Source: Dethiosulfatarculus sandiegensis
Lineage (GTDB): Bacteria > Desulfobacterota > Desulfarculia > Desulfarculales > Desulfarculaceae
Reading direction: 5' to 3'
NCBI RefSeq assembly: GCF_000931935.2
Contig: NZ_AZAC01000078.1
Location: 62,001 to 126,000 of the forward strand
Length of the DNA stretch: 64,000 bases
The translations under genes were made by a program, and so were the position numbers. The notes beneath the pieces were generated by a model, which searched no databases, had not been told where the DNA came from, and saw only the letters and a list, made by a program, of their open reading frames with translations. Numbering within the stretch: position 1 is the first letter of the stretch; each line of letters starts with the position of its first letter. Of the stretch, positions 54,595-63,467 are shown piece by piece.

Positions 54595-54652
54595 TCGATT
54601 CCTTTCCTGTGGTTCAAAATTACATATTCAAGGAAAAATCACCAGCCCCTTT

Positions 54653-55501
54653 TCAAACAAAAGCCTGCTTATGGGAGGGTAACTCCAGAAGCCGCAACAA
54701 AAGCCTGCCAGCCAACAGGCGGCGATACTCGGCAGACGCCCTGAGATCGCTTATGGGACTGACCTCGCCCGCAGCCAACTCGGCGGCCTCGGATAAGATC
54801 TCTTGTCCAAAGGGCTTGCCCTGTAAAAAGCGCTCCACCTTAGGAGAGGTGACCACAGTAGGACCTACGCTACCCCAGGCCAGACGGGCTTTTTGAATAA
54901 TTCCGTCGGAACCGAGTTTAAACCCGGCCGCCAGGCTGACTAAAGAGATGGCCAAGGCCTTTCTTTGCCCCACCTTTTCAAAATGTTCCAAATCAAACCC
55001 TGTTGGAGCCTTGACCCACACGGTCTTTAAAACCTCAAGCTCACCCAGCCCGGTTGCGCCCGGCCCTTTGATGAAATCGATGAGTTTCAGGCGGCGGCCC
55101 TGTTCCGGACCAACCAGCTCCAGCTCTGCATCCAGCACATAAAGCGGAGGCAGAGTGTCTGCCGCCGGTGAGGCGGTTATGATATTGCCGCCGATGGTTG
55201 CCATATTGCGTATGGGCGGTGAACCCAGCAAGGCCAAAGCCCGGGCCAAAAGAGGGAGCTTTCCCATCACCACAGGGTTGGCCAACAGTTCACTGGGCGT
55301 GCATGCCCCGCCGAGTCCAATCCAGCCGTCTTGATTGAGCACCTCTTTTAATTCAGCCACCCTCTCAAGGCAAATCAGGTCTCTTTTGCGGTCATCCGCA
55401 ATCAGAAAATCCGTTCCTCCGGCATATATCCCGGCCCGGGGGCTTTTTCGCCGGGCGCTCCACACCTGCTCCATATTTTCGGGAAGATAAAAAGCACTCA
55501 T
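54653..55501 (-). CDS. molybdenum hydroxylase FAD subunit (CoxM/XdhB-like)
   Basis: 282 residues of the FAD-binding medium chain of xanthine dehydrogenase/CO dehydrogenase-type enzymes. AGGTDFL near residue 27 binds FAD phosphates, and TIGGNIITASPAADTLP near 103 is the second FAD loop. It overlaps the 2Fe-2S gene (ATGA). Passes electrons from the iron-sulfur subunit to an acceptor. Confidence 0.93.
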   Translation of the reverse strand: MSAFYLPENMEQVWSARRKSPRAGIYAGGTDFLIADDRKRDLICLERVAELKEVLNQDGWIGLGGACTPSELLANPVVMGKLPLLARALALLGSPPIRNMATIGGNIITASPAADTLPPLYVLDAELELVGPEQGRRLKLIDFIKGPGATGLGELEVLKTVWVKAPTGFDLEHFEKVGQRKALAISLVSLAAGFKLGSDGIIQKARLAWGSVGPTVVTSPKVERFLQGKPFGQEILSEAAELAAGEVSPISDLRASAEYRRLLAGRLLLRLLELPSHKQAFV

Positions 55502-55974
55502 AAAACAGCCCCTTTCTTAAGCCGCTTTTGAGCCGCCTCTATGGCCTCCACAATCTTGATATAGCCTGTGCAACGACAGATATTGCCGCTGATGCCTTTT
55601 TTAATCTCGTTCTCATCCGCATCCGGCCTGTTTTTTAAAAGGGCGGCCCCGGCCATAAGCATTCCCGGGGTGCAGAAGCCGCATTGTACAGCTCCCCTGG
55701 CCACAAACTCTTCCTGCAGGGGATGCAGTCCGTTTGGAGGAGCCAGCCCCTCTATGGTGGTGACTTCTCTCCCCTGCAACTGGCCGGCCAGCATGAGGCA
55801 GGAAACAAGCTGCCTGCCGTCAACCAGGATGCTGCAAGCCCCACACTCGCCGGAGCCGCAGGCCTCCTTGACACCGGTCAATTCCAGTTCACGGCGCAAA
55901 AGGTCGATCACCCTGGTTCCGGGGTCCGCCTCCAAGGTCAGGGGTCTGCCGTTTAAAACGAATTCAAGCTTCAC
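55498..55974 (-). CDS. molybdenum hydroxylase 2Fe-2S subunit (CoxS-like)
   Basis: 158 residues with both [2Fe-2S] clusters of the family. The plant-type N-terminal cluster is in ACGSGECGACSILVDG plus a later Cys, and the C-terminal helical cluster is in CGFCTPGM and GNICRCTGY. Overlaps the large-subunit gene and the FAD gene by ATGA, so all three are made together. Confidence 0.96.
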   Translation of the reverse strand: MKLEFVLNGRPLTLEADPGTRVIDLLRRELELTGVKEACGSGECGACSILVDGRQLVSCLMLAGQLQGREVTTIEGLAPPNGLHPLQEEFVARGAVQCGFCTPGMLMAGAALLKNRPDADENEIKKGISGNICRCTGYIKIVEAIEAAQKRLKKGAVL

Positions 55975-58274
55975 TTTTCCTCCCCTGCTGCACCGGCCGT
56001 GGACAAGGCATTCAACACCCTTTCACCGGTGAGCGGCGCCTGCATCACCCGCACTCCGCAGGCATCGGCCAGGCCGTTGGCCACCGCGGGCAAAGGTCCG
56101 CATATGGGGAGTTCACCCATCCCCTTCATGCCGTAGGGCCCGGAATCTTCATGGGTCTCGACAGCTTTGGAATAAATCACGGGCACATCAAGGCTGGTCG
56201 GCAGAATATAAGTGGAAAAATCCCTGGAAAGCACCTGCCCCTTGTGCAGCAGAAAGTCCTCGCAAAGCCCGTATCCCAATCCCTGGGCAATTCCGCCCTG
56301 GATCTGCTGTTCAAAGATCTGGGGGTTAATCACCCGGCCGCTGTCTGTGACTGCCAGATAAGAGGCCACCTCAATATGGCCGGTTATCTGATCCACCTCA
56401 ATCAGGGCCAGGTGCGCCCCATAGGAAAACAGCCTGTGCCCCATGCCAAATCCCTTGATTTCAAGGCTGCCGCCTTCTTTTGCCTCTGGGGCGACCGGGG
56501 CCTTGAAATAGCCTGTGGCGGTAAGTTCGGATTTATTCGGCATGCGGGCCAGGTCGGCCAGGGAAACCTCCCAGCCCGAGGGCAGGTGCCGCACGGTTCG
56601 GGGCAAAAGGGCAAAGTCATCTTCCCGGTCCTGGCTTGCGAAAACCATGGCCGCCTTTTGCTGGATCAGCTTTTTCAACCTTTCGGCGGCTTTTATAAGG
56701 GCATTGCCGAATATATAGGTGGTGCGGCTGGCCGAGGCTGAACCGGAAGGCAAACAAAGCTCCGTATCGGGCAACACCAGCTCCAGATCAGCCGCATCCT
56801 GATTAAGAATATCGCCCGCCATCTGCAGATAGGTGGAGGCATTGCCCTGCCCCATATCCACAATGCCTGAATAGATCTTGAACTTTCCCTCTCCCGTCAA
56901 TTCTATCTTGGCTGTGGCATAATCCGGCACCTTGGCCCCAAACCCCACTGAATGGAGCACACAGGCCAGGCCCTTGCCCCTGGCCCTGAAAGGCGGGGAC
57001 TTTTTCTTCCAGTCCTCAGCCTGCAAATACAAAGGATGATCGGCCAGGGTGTGCAAGCATTGGGCTATGCCGGTAGAGGTGGTTAAGGTGATGCCCAGGG
57101 AGTTTTTATCGCCCCTTTTAAGGGCGTTTCGCCTGCGGATTTCCAGAGGCTCCAGGCCCAGGCGGGCGGCGAGCATATCCATCATCTGTTCCATGGCAAA
57201 GGCGGCCTGAGGCGCGCCAAAACCACGAAAAGGTCCGCCGACCGGATTATTGGTATAGACCGCTTTGCCGGATATGCTGGTGTTTAAAACCCGGTAAGGA
57301 CCGGCGGCGCATTCCATGCACTGCCCCAGGACCTCGGGGCCCAGATTGGCATAGGCCCCGTTATCCATAATTATTTCGCAGACCAAGGCCTTTAAGCTGC
57401 CGTCGGCGTCAGCGCCGAGTCGATATTTAAGCCTCCCGGCCAGGCGTTTGGTGCCGGCCAGAAAACTTTCCCGCCGGTCCCAAACCATGATAACCGGCCG
57501 GTTGGAGGCCTTGAGCGCTGCCAGGGCCAGGAGGCATTGCACCGTGGCCCCGTCCTTGCCCCCGAAACCACCGCCCATGGCAGGGGCCTTCACCCGAATG
57601 GAAAACGGATCCAGCCCCAGGGCCTGGCCTATCTCCAGGCGATCCCGAAAAGGAGCCTGGGTGGAGACACTCATCTCAAGGCGGCCGTTTTCATCCAGCC
57701 TGGCCACCCCGCACTCGGTCTCCATAAAGGCGTGTTCCTGACGCGGCACCTCAAAATCACCCTCAACCACCGTCTGACAATCATCCAGGGCAGCCGCACC
57801 TCGACCCAGAATCTGAGTGGCATGGATGATAAGGTTGCCGGATTCATTTTGTGGGTGCACCAGGGGGGCTTTTGCCTCAAGGGCCGAGGCCGGGTCATAA
57901 ACCCCGGGCAATTCACGAAGCTCAAGGCTGATGAGCTCCAGGGCTTTTTTAAGGGTGGATTGGTCTTTGGCCAGCACCAAGGCCACAGGGTCGCCTGCAT
58001 AATGAATACGGTCCTGCGCCAATACCGGCTGATCCTTATGGATCACTCCCTGACGGTTTGGGCCCGGGACATCGGCGGCTGTGAGCACCGCCTCCACTCC
58101 CTCCAGGGCCTTGGCGCGCTCAATATTTACGGAAACAAGCTCGGCATGGCTCACTCCGGCCCGTTTGACTCCGGACCAAAGCATTCCGGGCGTGTAAAGA
58201 TCGGCTGAGTATTTTTCCTTGCCCAAGACCTTGGCCAGGGCATCCGCCCTTACCAGGGGGTCGCCTATCTCCAT
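55971..58274 (-). CDS. molybdenum hydroxylase large (Mo-binding) subunit
   Basis: 767 residues of the xanthine dehydrogenase/aldehyde oxidase family. PAMGGGFGGKDG and RGFGAPQAAF bind the molybdopterin, and GMKGMGE near the end holds the catalytic Glu (usually GxKGxGE). EHAFMETE is close to the xanthine-enzyme block EHFYLE. It acts on an aldehyde or N-heterocycle such as a purine; the adenosine deaminase in the operon favours a purine-like substrate. AAAGGA lies 8 nt before the ATG. First gene of the ten-gene operon. Confidence 0.92.
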   Translation of the reverse strand: MEIGDPLVRADALAKVLGKEKYSADLYTPGMLWSGVKRAGVSHAELVSVNIERAKALEGVEAVLTAADVPGPNRQGVIHKDQPVLAQDRIHYAGDPVALVLAKDQSTLKKALELISLELRELPGVYDPASALEAKAPLVHPQNESGNLIIHATQILGRGAAALDDCQTVVEGDFEVPRQEHAFMETECGVARLDENGRLEMSVSTQAPFRDRLEIGQALGLDPFSIRVKAPAMGGGFGGKDGATVQCLLALAALKASNRPVIMVWDRRESFLAGTKRLAGRLKYRLGADADGSLKALVCEIIMDNGAYANLGPEVLGQCMECAAGPYRVLNTSISGKAVYTNNPVGGPFRGFGAPQAAFAMEQMMDMLAARLGLEPLEIRRRNALKRGDKNSLGITLTTSTGIAQCLHTLADHPLYLQAEDWKKKSPPFRARGKGLACVLHSVGFGAKVPDYATAKIELTGEGKFKIYSGIVDMGQGNASTYLQMAGDILNQDAADLELVLPDTELCLPSGSASASRTTYIFGNALIKAAERLKKLIQQKAAMVFASQDREDDFALLPRTVRHLPSGWEVSLADLARMPNKSELTATGYFKAPVAPEAKEGGSLEIKGFGMGHRLFSYGAHLALIEVDQITGHIEVASYLAVTDSGRVINPQIFEQQIQGGIAQGLGYGLCEDFLLHKGQVLSRDFSTYILPTSLDVPVIYSKAVETHEDSGPYGMKGMGELPICGPLPAVANGLADACGVRVMQAPLTGERVLNALSTAGAAGEEK

Positions 58275-58587
58275 AGCCGCATTCCTTTATCAATTGAGTT
58301 TAATTAAATCGCCGCCCAGGATAAAAACATGTTTTTTATGAAAAATATCTACATTATCAAATTGTTATAACACATCTTGCCAAATCAGTAGAGGTCTTAA
58401 ACCCCAAAGAAATCAATTTAAAAAGTTACCTGAGATTGTCTGTTCATCCAAGGATTGAAATAAAACAACCTGTTAGCACAACGGCTCAGCAGATCGACGA
58501 AACCACAAGGCCGCCATAAGGCGAACCTTATCGCGGCCAGGGCTATCAGGCTTAAATAAACCTGACAAGAAAAATTGTAATGACTTG
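58275..58587. other. intergenic region upstream of the ten-gene operon
   Basis: About 310 bp, AT-rich near 58300-58380, where the operon promoter is likely. The TetR-type palindrome found at 58783 and 59419 is not repeated here, so the operon is probably not under that regulator. Confidence 0.45.
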
Positions 58588-58755
58588 CTAAAGTTTCAAA
58601 AGCGCCAACAGATCGCAAGGGAAAAGGTCATAGGCAAAAAAATCAAGCACCCAAACCCCTCCCCTTCCACTGTATAAGATATCAATGCCAAGCAAGGCTG
58701 CGGCCAAGGCCATACCCACAAAGCAACCGATTGTAAGTTTTAAGCAAAGATCCAT
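58588..58755 (-). CDS. 55-residue predicted membrane protein
   Basis: A small gene with a strong ribosome binding site (GAGGGGAG directly before the ATG at 58755). It encodes 55 residues with one hydrophobic helix (about residues 7-27, KLTIGCFVGMALAAALLGI) and a hydrophobic second half ending ALLKL. It follows the tetR gene by 54 bp. A promoter-like pair and a TetR-type palindrome lie in between, so it is probably a regulated target of that repressor. I recognise no family. Confidence 0.6.
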   Translation of the reverse strand: MDLCLKLTIGCFVGMALAAALLGIDILYSGRGGVWVLDFFAYDLFPCDLLALLKL

Positions 58756-58782
58756 TTCTCCCCTCACTTGTTTTCAACTGAT

Positions 58783-58802
58783 CGGAATGAATATTCATTC
58801 CG
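58783..58802. promoter_or_regulatory. TetR operator before the small membrane protein
   Basis: CGGAATGAATATTCATTCCG is a perfect 20-bp palindrome. It matches the operator before tetR itself in 16 central-symmetric outer positions (CGGAATGA...TCATTCCG) and lies just after the -10 box. Confidence 0.85.
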
Positions 58803-58831
58803 AAAATATTCACCGTCTTACCGCCTGCCAA
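58803..58831 (-). promoter_or_regulatory. promoter of the small membrane protein, inside the tetR 3' end
   Basis: On the minus strand TTGGCA (58826-58831), a 17-nt spacer and TATTTT (58803-58808), abutting the operator. The transcription start would fall inside the palindrome. Confidence 0.55.
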
Positions 58832-59373
58832 CACATCTCCTCCACCTGAGACATGTTTTCCTGGTTGTACTCCAAAAAACCGCCAATAAAACAATCTATC
58901 ATTGAACTAAAGGAACCATAGGCAACCGCAGCTATAAGCTTGGGTGTAGTATCGCGAAATATCTCGTTTTTTATGCCTTCTTCAAAAATTTCAAGTAATC
59001 TATCCTGGACATTTTCAATCAAAGCCATACTGGCTGAATCAAGATAAGCCCCATGATGATGGGACTCGATAAAAATAAAAGCGGTTGGATTATTCATGGC
59101 CGCATCAGCCATGGCCAACCAAAGACTCCTGAACCTGGAGCGCAGGGCCTGGCTCGAGTCCACACTCTGAAGTGGCTTCAGGTAGAGTTCGCACTTCCAG
59201 TAAGTATAGAGTTGATTTATCAACTCTTCCTTACCCTTGAAATAGCGATATATGGTGCCCGCCCCCACCTTGGCCTTTTTGGCAATCATGGGAACCGGAG
59301 TTCCGTAATAACCATACTGGGCGAAGAGCTCCAAGGCTGCCTCGAGTATGTCGTCCCTTTTACTCAAATCCAA
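58810..59373 (-). CDS. TetR/AcrR-family repressor
   Basis: 187 residues. The helix-turn-helix spans about 8-55 (ILEAALELFAQYGYYGTPVP, KVGAGTIYRYFKGKEELINQ). The ligand domain follows (MNNPTAFIFIESHHHGAYL). Its promoter overlaps a perfect palindrome that recurs before the small membrane protein, so it almost surely represses itself and that gene. Ligand unknown. Confidence 0.93.
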   Translation of the reverse strand: MDLSKRDDILEAALELFAQYGYYGTPVPMIAKKAKVGAGTIYRYFKGKEELINQLYTYWKCELYLKPLQSVDSSQALRSRFRSLWLAMADAAMNNPTAFIFIESHHHGAYLDSASMALIENVQDRLLEIFEEGIKNEIFRDTTPKLIAAVAYGSFSSMIDCFIGGFLEYNQENMSQVEEMCWQAVRR

Positions 59374-59418
59374 ATCCCGTGCTTCGGTTAACTGGCTTTC
59401 AGATCATCCGCCCACCGA

Positions 59419-59438
59419 CGGAATGAACGTTCATTCCG
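59419..59438. promoter_or_regulatory. TetR operator before tetR
   Basis: CGGAATGAACGTTCATTCCG is a perfect 20-bp palindrome directly downstream of the -10 box and 46 bp before the tetR start. Confidence 0.88.
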
Positions 59439-59466
59439 ATAATAACATAGCAAACAGCCCTGTCAA
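59439..59466 (-). promoter_or_regulatory. tetR promoter
   Basis: On the minus strand TTGACA (59461-59466), a 16-nt spacer and TATTAT (59439-59444), abutting the operator. Confidence 0.75.
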
Positions 59467-59597
59467 CTTTCAAACGGCCGAAAAAAAGCTCTCCCAGCCC
59501 GGAAAGGGGGCAAGTCGGAAATTATGGGATAAAATCACAACACATAAAAAAGAACCTGCAACAGCCGCCCCTTTTGGGGAGCCAACAAGGGACTTCC

Positions 59598-60338
59598 ATG
59601 AGTAAAGATAAGAACCAGGAAAAAAAACTCAGCCGGGTTTGCTACACCTTTGCCGACAAATTGACTCCCGGCAGGCTTGTGCGGCGTTACAAGCGTTTTT
59701 TGGCTGATGTGACCCTGGAAAACGGCAGCCAGGTGGTGGCCCATTGTCCCAACTCAGGCTCCATGGCCACCTGTATTGAAGAAAACGCCCCGGTTTACCT
59801 GAGCCCCAGCAACAATCCCAAACGCCGCACCGCCTTTACCTGGGAGATGATCTATATAAACCAGGGCTGGATCGGAGTTAACACCATAATCCCCAACTAT
59901 CTGGCCGCCGAGGCGGCCAGGAGCCAGGCACTGCCCCTTTTTGAGGGAGCGGTTGCGGTCAAGCCCGAACATAAGATATCAGAACACACCAGGCTTGATC
60001 TTTTGGTTGAAAAGCCCGACGGGCCCTTGTATGTAGAGGTCAAAAACGTCACCATGATGGTTAACGGCCGGGCCCTATTCCCGGATGCCAAGACCACCCG
60101 CGGGGCCAAGCATCTTAAGGAACTCATGGAGCTTCACAAAAACGGGGCCCGGACAGCCATGCTTTATATTATTCAAAGGCCGGATACGAATTCTTTTGGC
60201 CCGGCTGTGGACAAGGACCCTGAATATGCGGAGCTTTATCATCAGGCCCGCTCCCAAGGGGTTGAAATAGTAGCAGTAGAAGCCAGGGTAAGCCCCCAGG
60301 AGGTGCGGCTTCATCGTCTGATCACCCTGGAAGATTAG
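59598..60338 (+). CDS. sfsA: SfsA family protein (sugar fermentation stimulation)
   Basis: 246 residues covering the SfsA family. Signature stretches are LTPGRLVRRYKRFLADV, AHCPNSGSM, RLDLLVEKPDGPLYVEVKNV (nuclease-like ExK) and FPDAKTTRGAKHLKEL. ATG at 59598 follows CAAGGGA. The family binds DNA or nucleic acid and its true role is uncertain. It lies 19 bp before truD, so the two are probably co-transcribed. Confidence 0.93.
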   Translation: MSKDKNQEKKLSRVCYTFADKLTPGRLVRRYKRFLADVTLENGSQVVAHCPNSGSMATCIEENAPVYLSPSNNPKRRTAFTWEMIYINQGWIGVNTIIPNYLAAEAARSQALPLFEGAVAVKPEHKISEHTRLDLLVEKPDGPLYVEVKNVTMMVNGRALFPDAKTTRGAKHLKELMELHKNGARTAMLYIIQRPDTNSFGPAVDKDPEYAELYHQARSQGVEIVAVEARVSPQEVRLHRLITLED

Positions 60339-60357
60339 AAAGAAAAAAGGAAAAAAC

Positions 60358-61407
60358 ATGAGCAATCCATCCATGGACCTTCCCTTTGCCAGCCAGGGAG
60401 CCCCCGGCATAAACGGCCGAATAAAACAGGAGCCCGAGCATTTTGTGGTCCAGGAGATTCCCCTTTACCTGCCCGAGGGCCAGGGTGAGCATGTCTATCT
60501 GACCCTGCGCAGAAAGGGAATCACCACCAGGAACCTGCAAAAGGATCTGGCCGGATTGTTCAAAATAAAAGAAGGCTCAGTGGGCTATGCCGGTCTCAAG
60601 GACAAACAGGCCCTGACCACCCAGACCTTTTCCCTGCATGTCTTTGACCTGGACCCGGATGAAGCCGGGCAAAGGGTGACCGAAAACCTGGATGTGGAGG
60701 TGCTTTCCACGGGCAGACACAAAAACAAGTTAAAAAGAGGTCACCTTCTGGGTAACAGTTTCAACATATTGTTGGCTGGAGCCGGGGAAGAAGACCTTGA
60801 GCAGGCCAAGGCCACTGCCCAAGTGCTTTCCCAAATAGGGGCGCCCAATTTTTACGGCGAGCAGCGTTTCGGTAAAAAGGGAGACAATGCCGAACTGGGG
60901 CGGCAGGCCCTTTTGGGCAGGGGGCCCAGACAGAAGTGGCTGCGCACCCTGGTGCTTTCGGCCTTTCAGTCCCGGCTTTTCAACCAATGGCTGACTGAGC
61001 GTATGCAAAGGGATGAATTTCTGACCATTATCCCAGGCGATGTGGCCAAAAAAACAGACACAGGCGGCATCTTTATTGTGGAAGACGCCCAAGAAGACCA
61101 GCAACGCTTTGACCGGGGTGAAATAACTTACACCGGCCCCATTTACGGTTCCAAAATGCGCATGGCCCGGGATCGGGCCGGGGAGCTGGAAGACGCAATC
61201 CTGGAGGAGCAGGGTTTAGATCCCCAGGCCTTTGGCCGCGCCCGCCTTACCGGCAGCCGCCGACCGGCCCGCCTGGATCTTGCGGGTTTGAACCTGGAAC
61301 TCACTGAACAGGGCATCTGGTTTAAGTTCGCCTTGCCAAAGGGAGCTTACGCCACCTCTGTCATGCGCGAGTTCACCAAGGACCAGAGTCTGTATTTGGA
61401 AGAGTAA
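60358..61407 (+). CDS. truD: tRNA pseudouridine(13) synthase
   Basis: 349 residues. TruD converts U13 of tRNA(Glu) to pseudouridine. The catalytic motif GLKDKQA holds Asp82, and NFYGEQRFGKKGDN, SAFQSRLFNQWL and GPIYGSKM are TruD-specific blocks. The C-terminal FALPKGAYATSVMREF is typical. Confidence 0.95.
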   Translation: MSNPSMDLPFASQGAPGINGRIKQEPEHFVVQEIPLYLPEGQGEHVYLTLRRKGITTRNLQKDLAGLFKIKEGSVGYAGLKDKQALTTQTFSLHVFDLDPDEAGQRVTENLDVEVLSTGRHKNKLKRGHLLGNSFNILLAGAGEEDLEQAKATAQVLSQIGAPNFYGEQRFGKKGDNAELGRQALLGRGPRQKWLRTLVLSAFQSRLFNQWLTERMQRDEFLTIIPGDVAKKTDTGGIFIVEDAQEDQQRFDRGEITYTGPIYGSKMRMARDRAGELEDAILEEQGLDPQAFGRARLTGSRRPARLDLAGLNLELTEQGIWFKFALPKGAYATSVMREFTKDQSLYLEE

Positions 61408-61466
61408 AAAAATAAGCCACTTGGCAAAATCCATGAAGACCATGTCGGCAAACTGATTGATTTATC

Positions 61467-61838
61467 CTACTTACGCGTGATTTCCGTAACCTGGCCGTCG
61501 ATCAGGGTTGCCGACATATGTCCCTTGGACACTCCCTCGGAACGGTTCCATCCCCTGAAGTACATGATCTTGCCGATCTCAAAGGTCATGATGACGGCTT
61601 TTTTACCGTCTATCTCTTTTTGTTTGGTGGAAACGGGAGAACCCCACTGGAAAAGCACTTCCTGCCGGGTCATGCCCGTTTTCACCGCATTGGTGCAGAG
61701 CTTTTCAAACTCCAGCGCGTTTGAGCTCAGGATATATTCCTCGGTTGCCTGGCGCTGCATTTTGGCAGGCGAAGAACAACCTGCCGCCAGGGAGAGTAAA
61801 AGCAAAAGACCGGTTAAGACCAGCAGCCCTCTGTTCAT
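61467..61838 (-). CDS. small lipoprotein, BamE/SmpA-like fold candidate
   Basis: 123 residues with a lipoprotein signal (LLLLLSLAAGC, lipidated Cys at about residue 20). VKTGMTRQEVLFQWGSP is the motif of BamE/SmpA-OmlA-type proteins, and the rest is a small beta-rich domain. ATG at 61838 follows AAGGAGGGGACC. It is convergent with truD and stands alone. A BamE role in outer-membrane assembly is possible but not assured. Confidence 0.75.
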   Translation of the reverse strand: MNRGLLVLTGLLLLLSLAAGCSSPAKMQRQATEEYILSSNALEFEKLCTNAVKTGMTRQEVLFQWGSPVSTKQKEIDGKKAVIMTFEIGKIMYFRGWNRSEGVSKGHMSATLIDGQVTEITRK

Positions 61839-62087
61839 GGTCCCCTCCTTTATCAAATCATGCAATAACCCATGTAATTAATTCATAATGAACTTTTTAA
61901 GAAACCCGGTCAAGCGGCAAAGGGTTCCTTGGTGACCCGCCAAAGGCCCCATACTCCCCAATATTGCCCTGACTGGTTCTTTTTTTAAATCTCCGGCCCT
62001 ATGGGCCAAGGTCTCAACTTGACGTAAAGGCTCAGTGCGTGTAGTCCTTGAGCTTGGACAAATTCACCAGGCAAAGGAGTTTTAAAA

Positions 62088-63182
62088 GTGATTCGCACCT
62101 TGATGGGCGGCCTCAAGGCCGGAGTCAAAGAACCGCTGTTGGCCTCCAAGAGGCGGCAAAGGCAACTGGTTCGCCCTTCCTTTATAGACTATGCGGTCAC
62201 CTGGCTGTGCAATGCCCGGTGTGTTATGTGCGACACCTGGAAACTCTGCCAGGAAGATCCCAAGGCGGGTAAAGATGAAATGACCCCGGCCGAGCTGGAC
62301 GGCATCCTGACCAGGGATGCCGAATTTCTCTCCGAGATACGCAAAATAGGCCTCACCGGCGGGGAGCCCTTTCTGCGGGAAGACCTGGTTGACCTGGTTG
62401 AGGTCTTGGTAAGGCACTTTCCCAAGGCCCGCATCTCTTTGGTCTGCAACGGGCTTTTACACAAACGCATAGTTAAAAAACTGCCGGATCTAAGAAGGGT
62501 CTGCCCGGATCTGGTCTTCAGCGTTTCCTTGGACGGCATGGAAGGGGTGCATGACAAGGTGCGCGGCATACCCGGCGCTTTCGACAAGGCGCTTGGCACC
62601 ATAAAGGCCGCCTTGGAGGCCGGTTTCACAGTAACCAGCGGCATGACCATAAGCGAACTGAACTACGACCAGATTAAGCCCGTTTCCGAGATGCTCTCCT
62701 CTTTGGGGGTTGATTTTTCCTGCAATCTCATGGAAGCCGGAGTGAACTTCAACACCGGCGGCCAGGCCCCTCCCCTGCCTCCGGAACAGGCCCGGGTGGT
62801 GGCCAGGGACCTGGAACAATTTGGGCACCACTATTACATGGACCATGTCAGGGAGCAGCTCGGCGGCGCCAAACGCACCCTGCCCTGCTTCTCGGGTTTT
62901 ACCAGCTATTTTCTGCAGCCCTACGGCGATGTGGCCATCTGCAATATAATCGGAAACTCCCTGGGCAATTTGAGGGAACAGAGCTTCCGCACCCTGGCTG
63001 ACAGTGAGTCGGCCTGGCAGGCCCGGGAAAAACTCGCCAACTGCACCTGCTGGTCCCAATGCGAAGTCAAGAACTCCGCCTCGGTCTGCCCCAGCCATGT
63101 ACTGCGCTGGTTGTTGAAAAGCCCCAACAAGGGACGCATTGTCAAACATTATGCAGGCAAGGCCGGCATCCTGCCCCAATAG
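62088..63182 (+). CDS. radical SAM protein (SPASM-like)
   Basis: 364 residues. The [4Fe-4S] motif CNARCVMC (Cys41, Cys45, Cys48) is followed by GLTGGEPFLR and SVSLDG, standard radical SAM elements. A Cys-rich C-terminal region (CF, CNII, CTCWSQCEV, CP) suggests auxiliary cluster ligands as in the SPASM group. GTG at 62088 follows AAAGGAG. It forms a single-gene unit, so the substrate is not indicated. Confidence 0.88.
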   Translation: MIRTLMGGLKAGVKEPLLASKRRQRQLVRPSFIDYAVTWLCNARCVMCDTWKLCQEDPKAGKDEMTPAELDGILTRDAEFLSEIRKIGLTGGEPFLREDLVDLVEVLVRHFPKARISLVCNGLLHKRIVKKLPDLRRVCPDLVFSVSLDGMEGVHDKVRGIPGAFDKALGTIKAALEAGFTVTSGMTISELNYDQIKPVSEMLSSLGVDFSCNLMEAGVNFNTGGQAPPLPPEQARVVARDLEQFGHHYYMDHVREQLGGAKRTLPCFSGFTSYFLQPYGDVAICNIIGNSLGNLREQSFRTLADSESAWQAREKLANCTCWSQCEVKNSASVCPSHVLRWLLKSPNKGRIVKHYAGKAGILPQ

Positions 63183-63204
63183 CCTGTTTTATTAAGCCCA
63201 AAAT

Positions 63205-63248
63205 AAAAAGCACATCCCGGCCCCCACAAAGCCGGGATGTGCTTTTTT
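63205..63248 (+). terminator. rho-independent terminator after the radical SAM gene
   Basis: AAAAAGCACATCCCGGC (63205-63221) pairs perfectly with GCCGGGATGTGCTTTTT (63231-63247) and has a T tract. Confidence 0.95.
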
Positions 63249-63467
63249 ATGCCGACTGAAACAGATCAACAGCCATGTTAAAATTTCAGTCAATTCAAAC
63301 CAAACAATTTGCATGGCTTTACTTAAACCGAGTATTTTATAACAAATATGTACGGCCTTTAAAAAACAAGATAAAAGCTTAGCTTGACCCTGGCCGGACA
63401 AGACAATAAAATCGGCTTCCAATGGGTGACTAAATCATATCTGCACTACTTCTCAAGAGGAAAAGCC

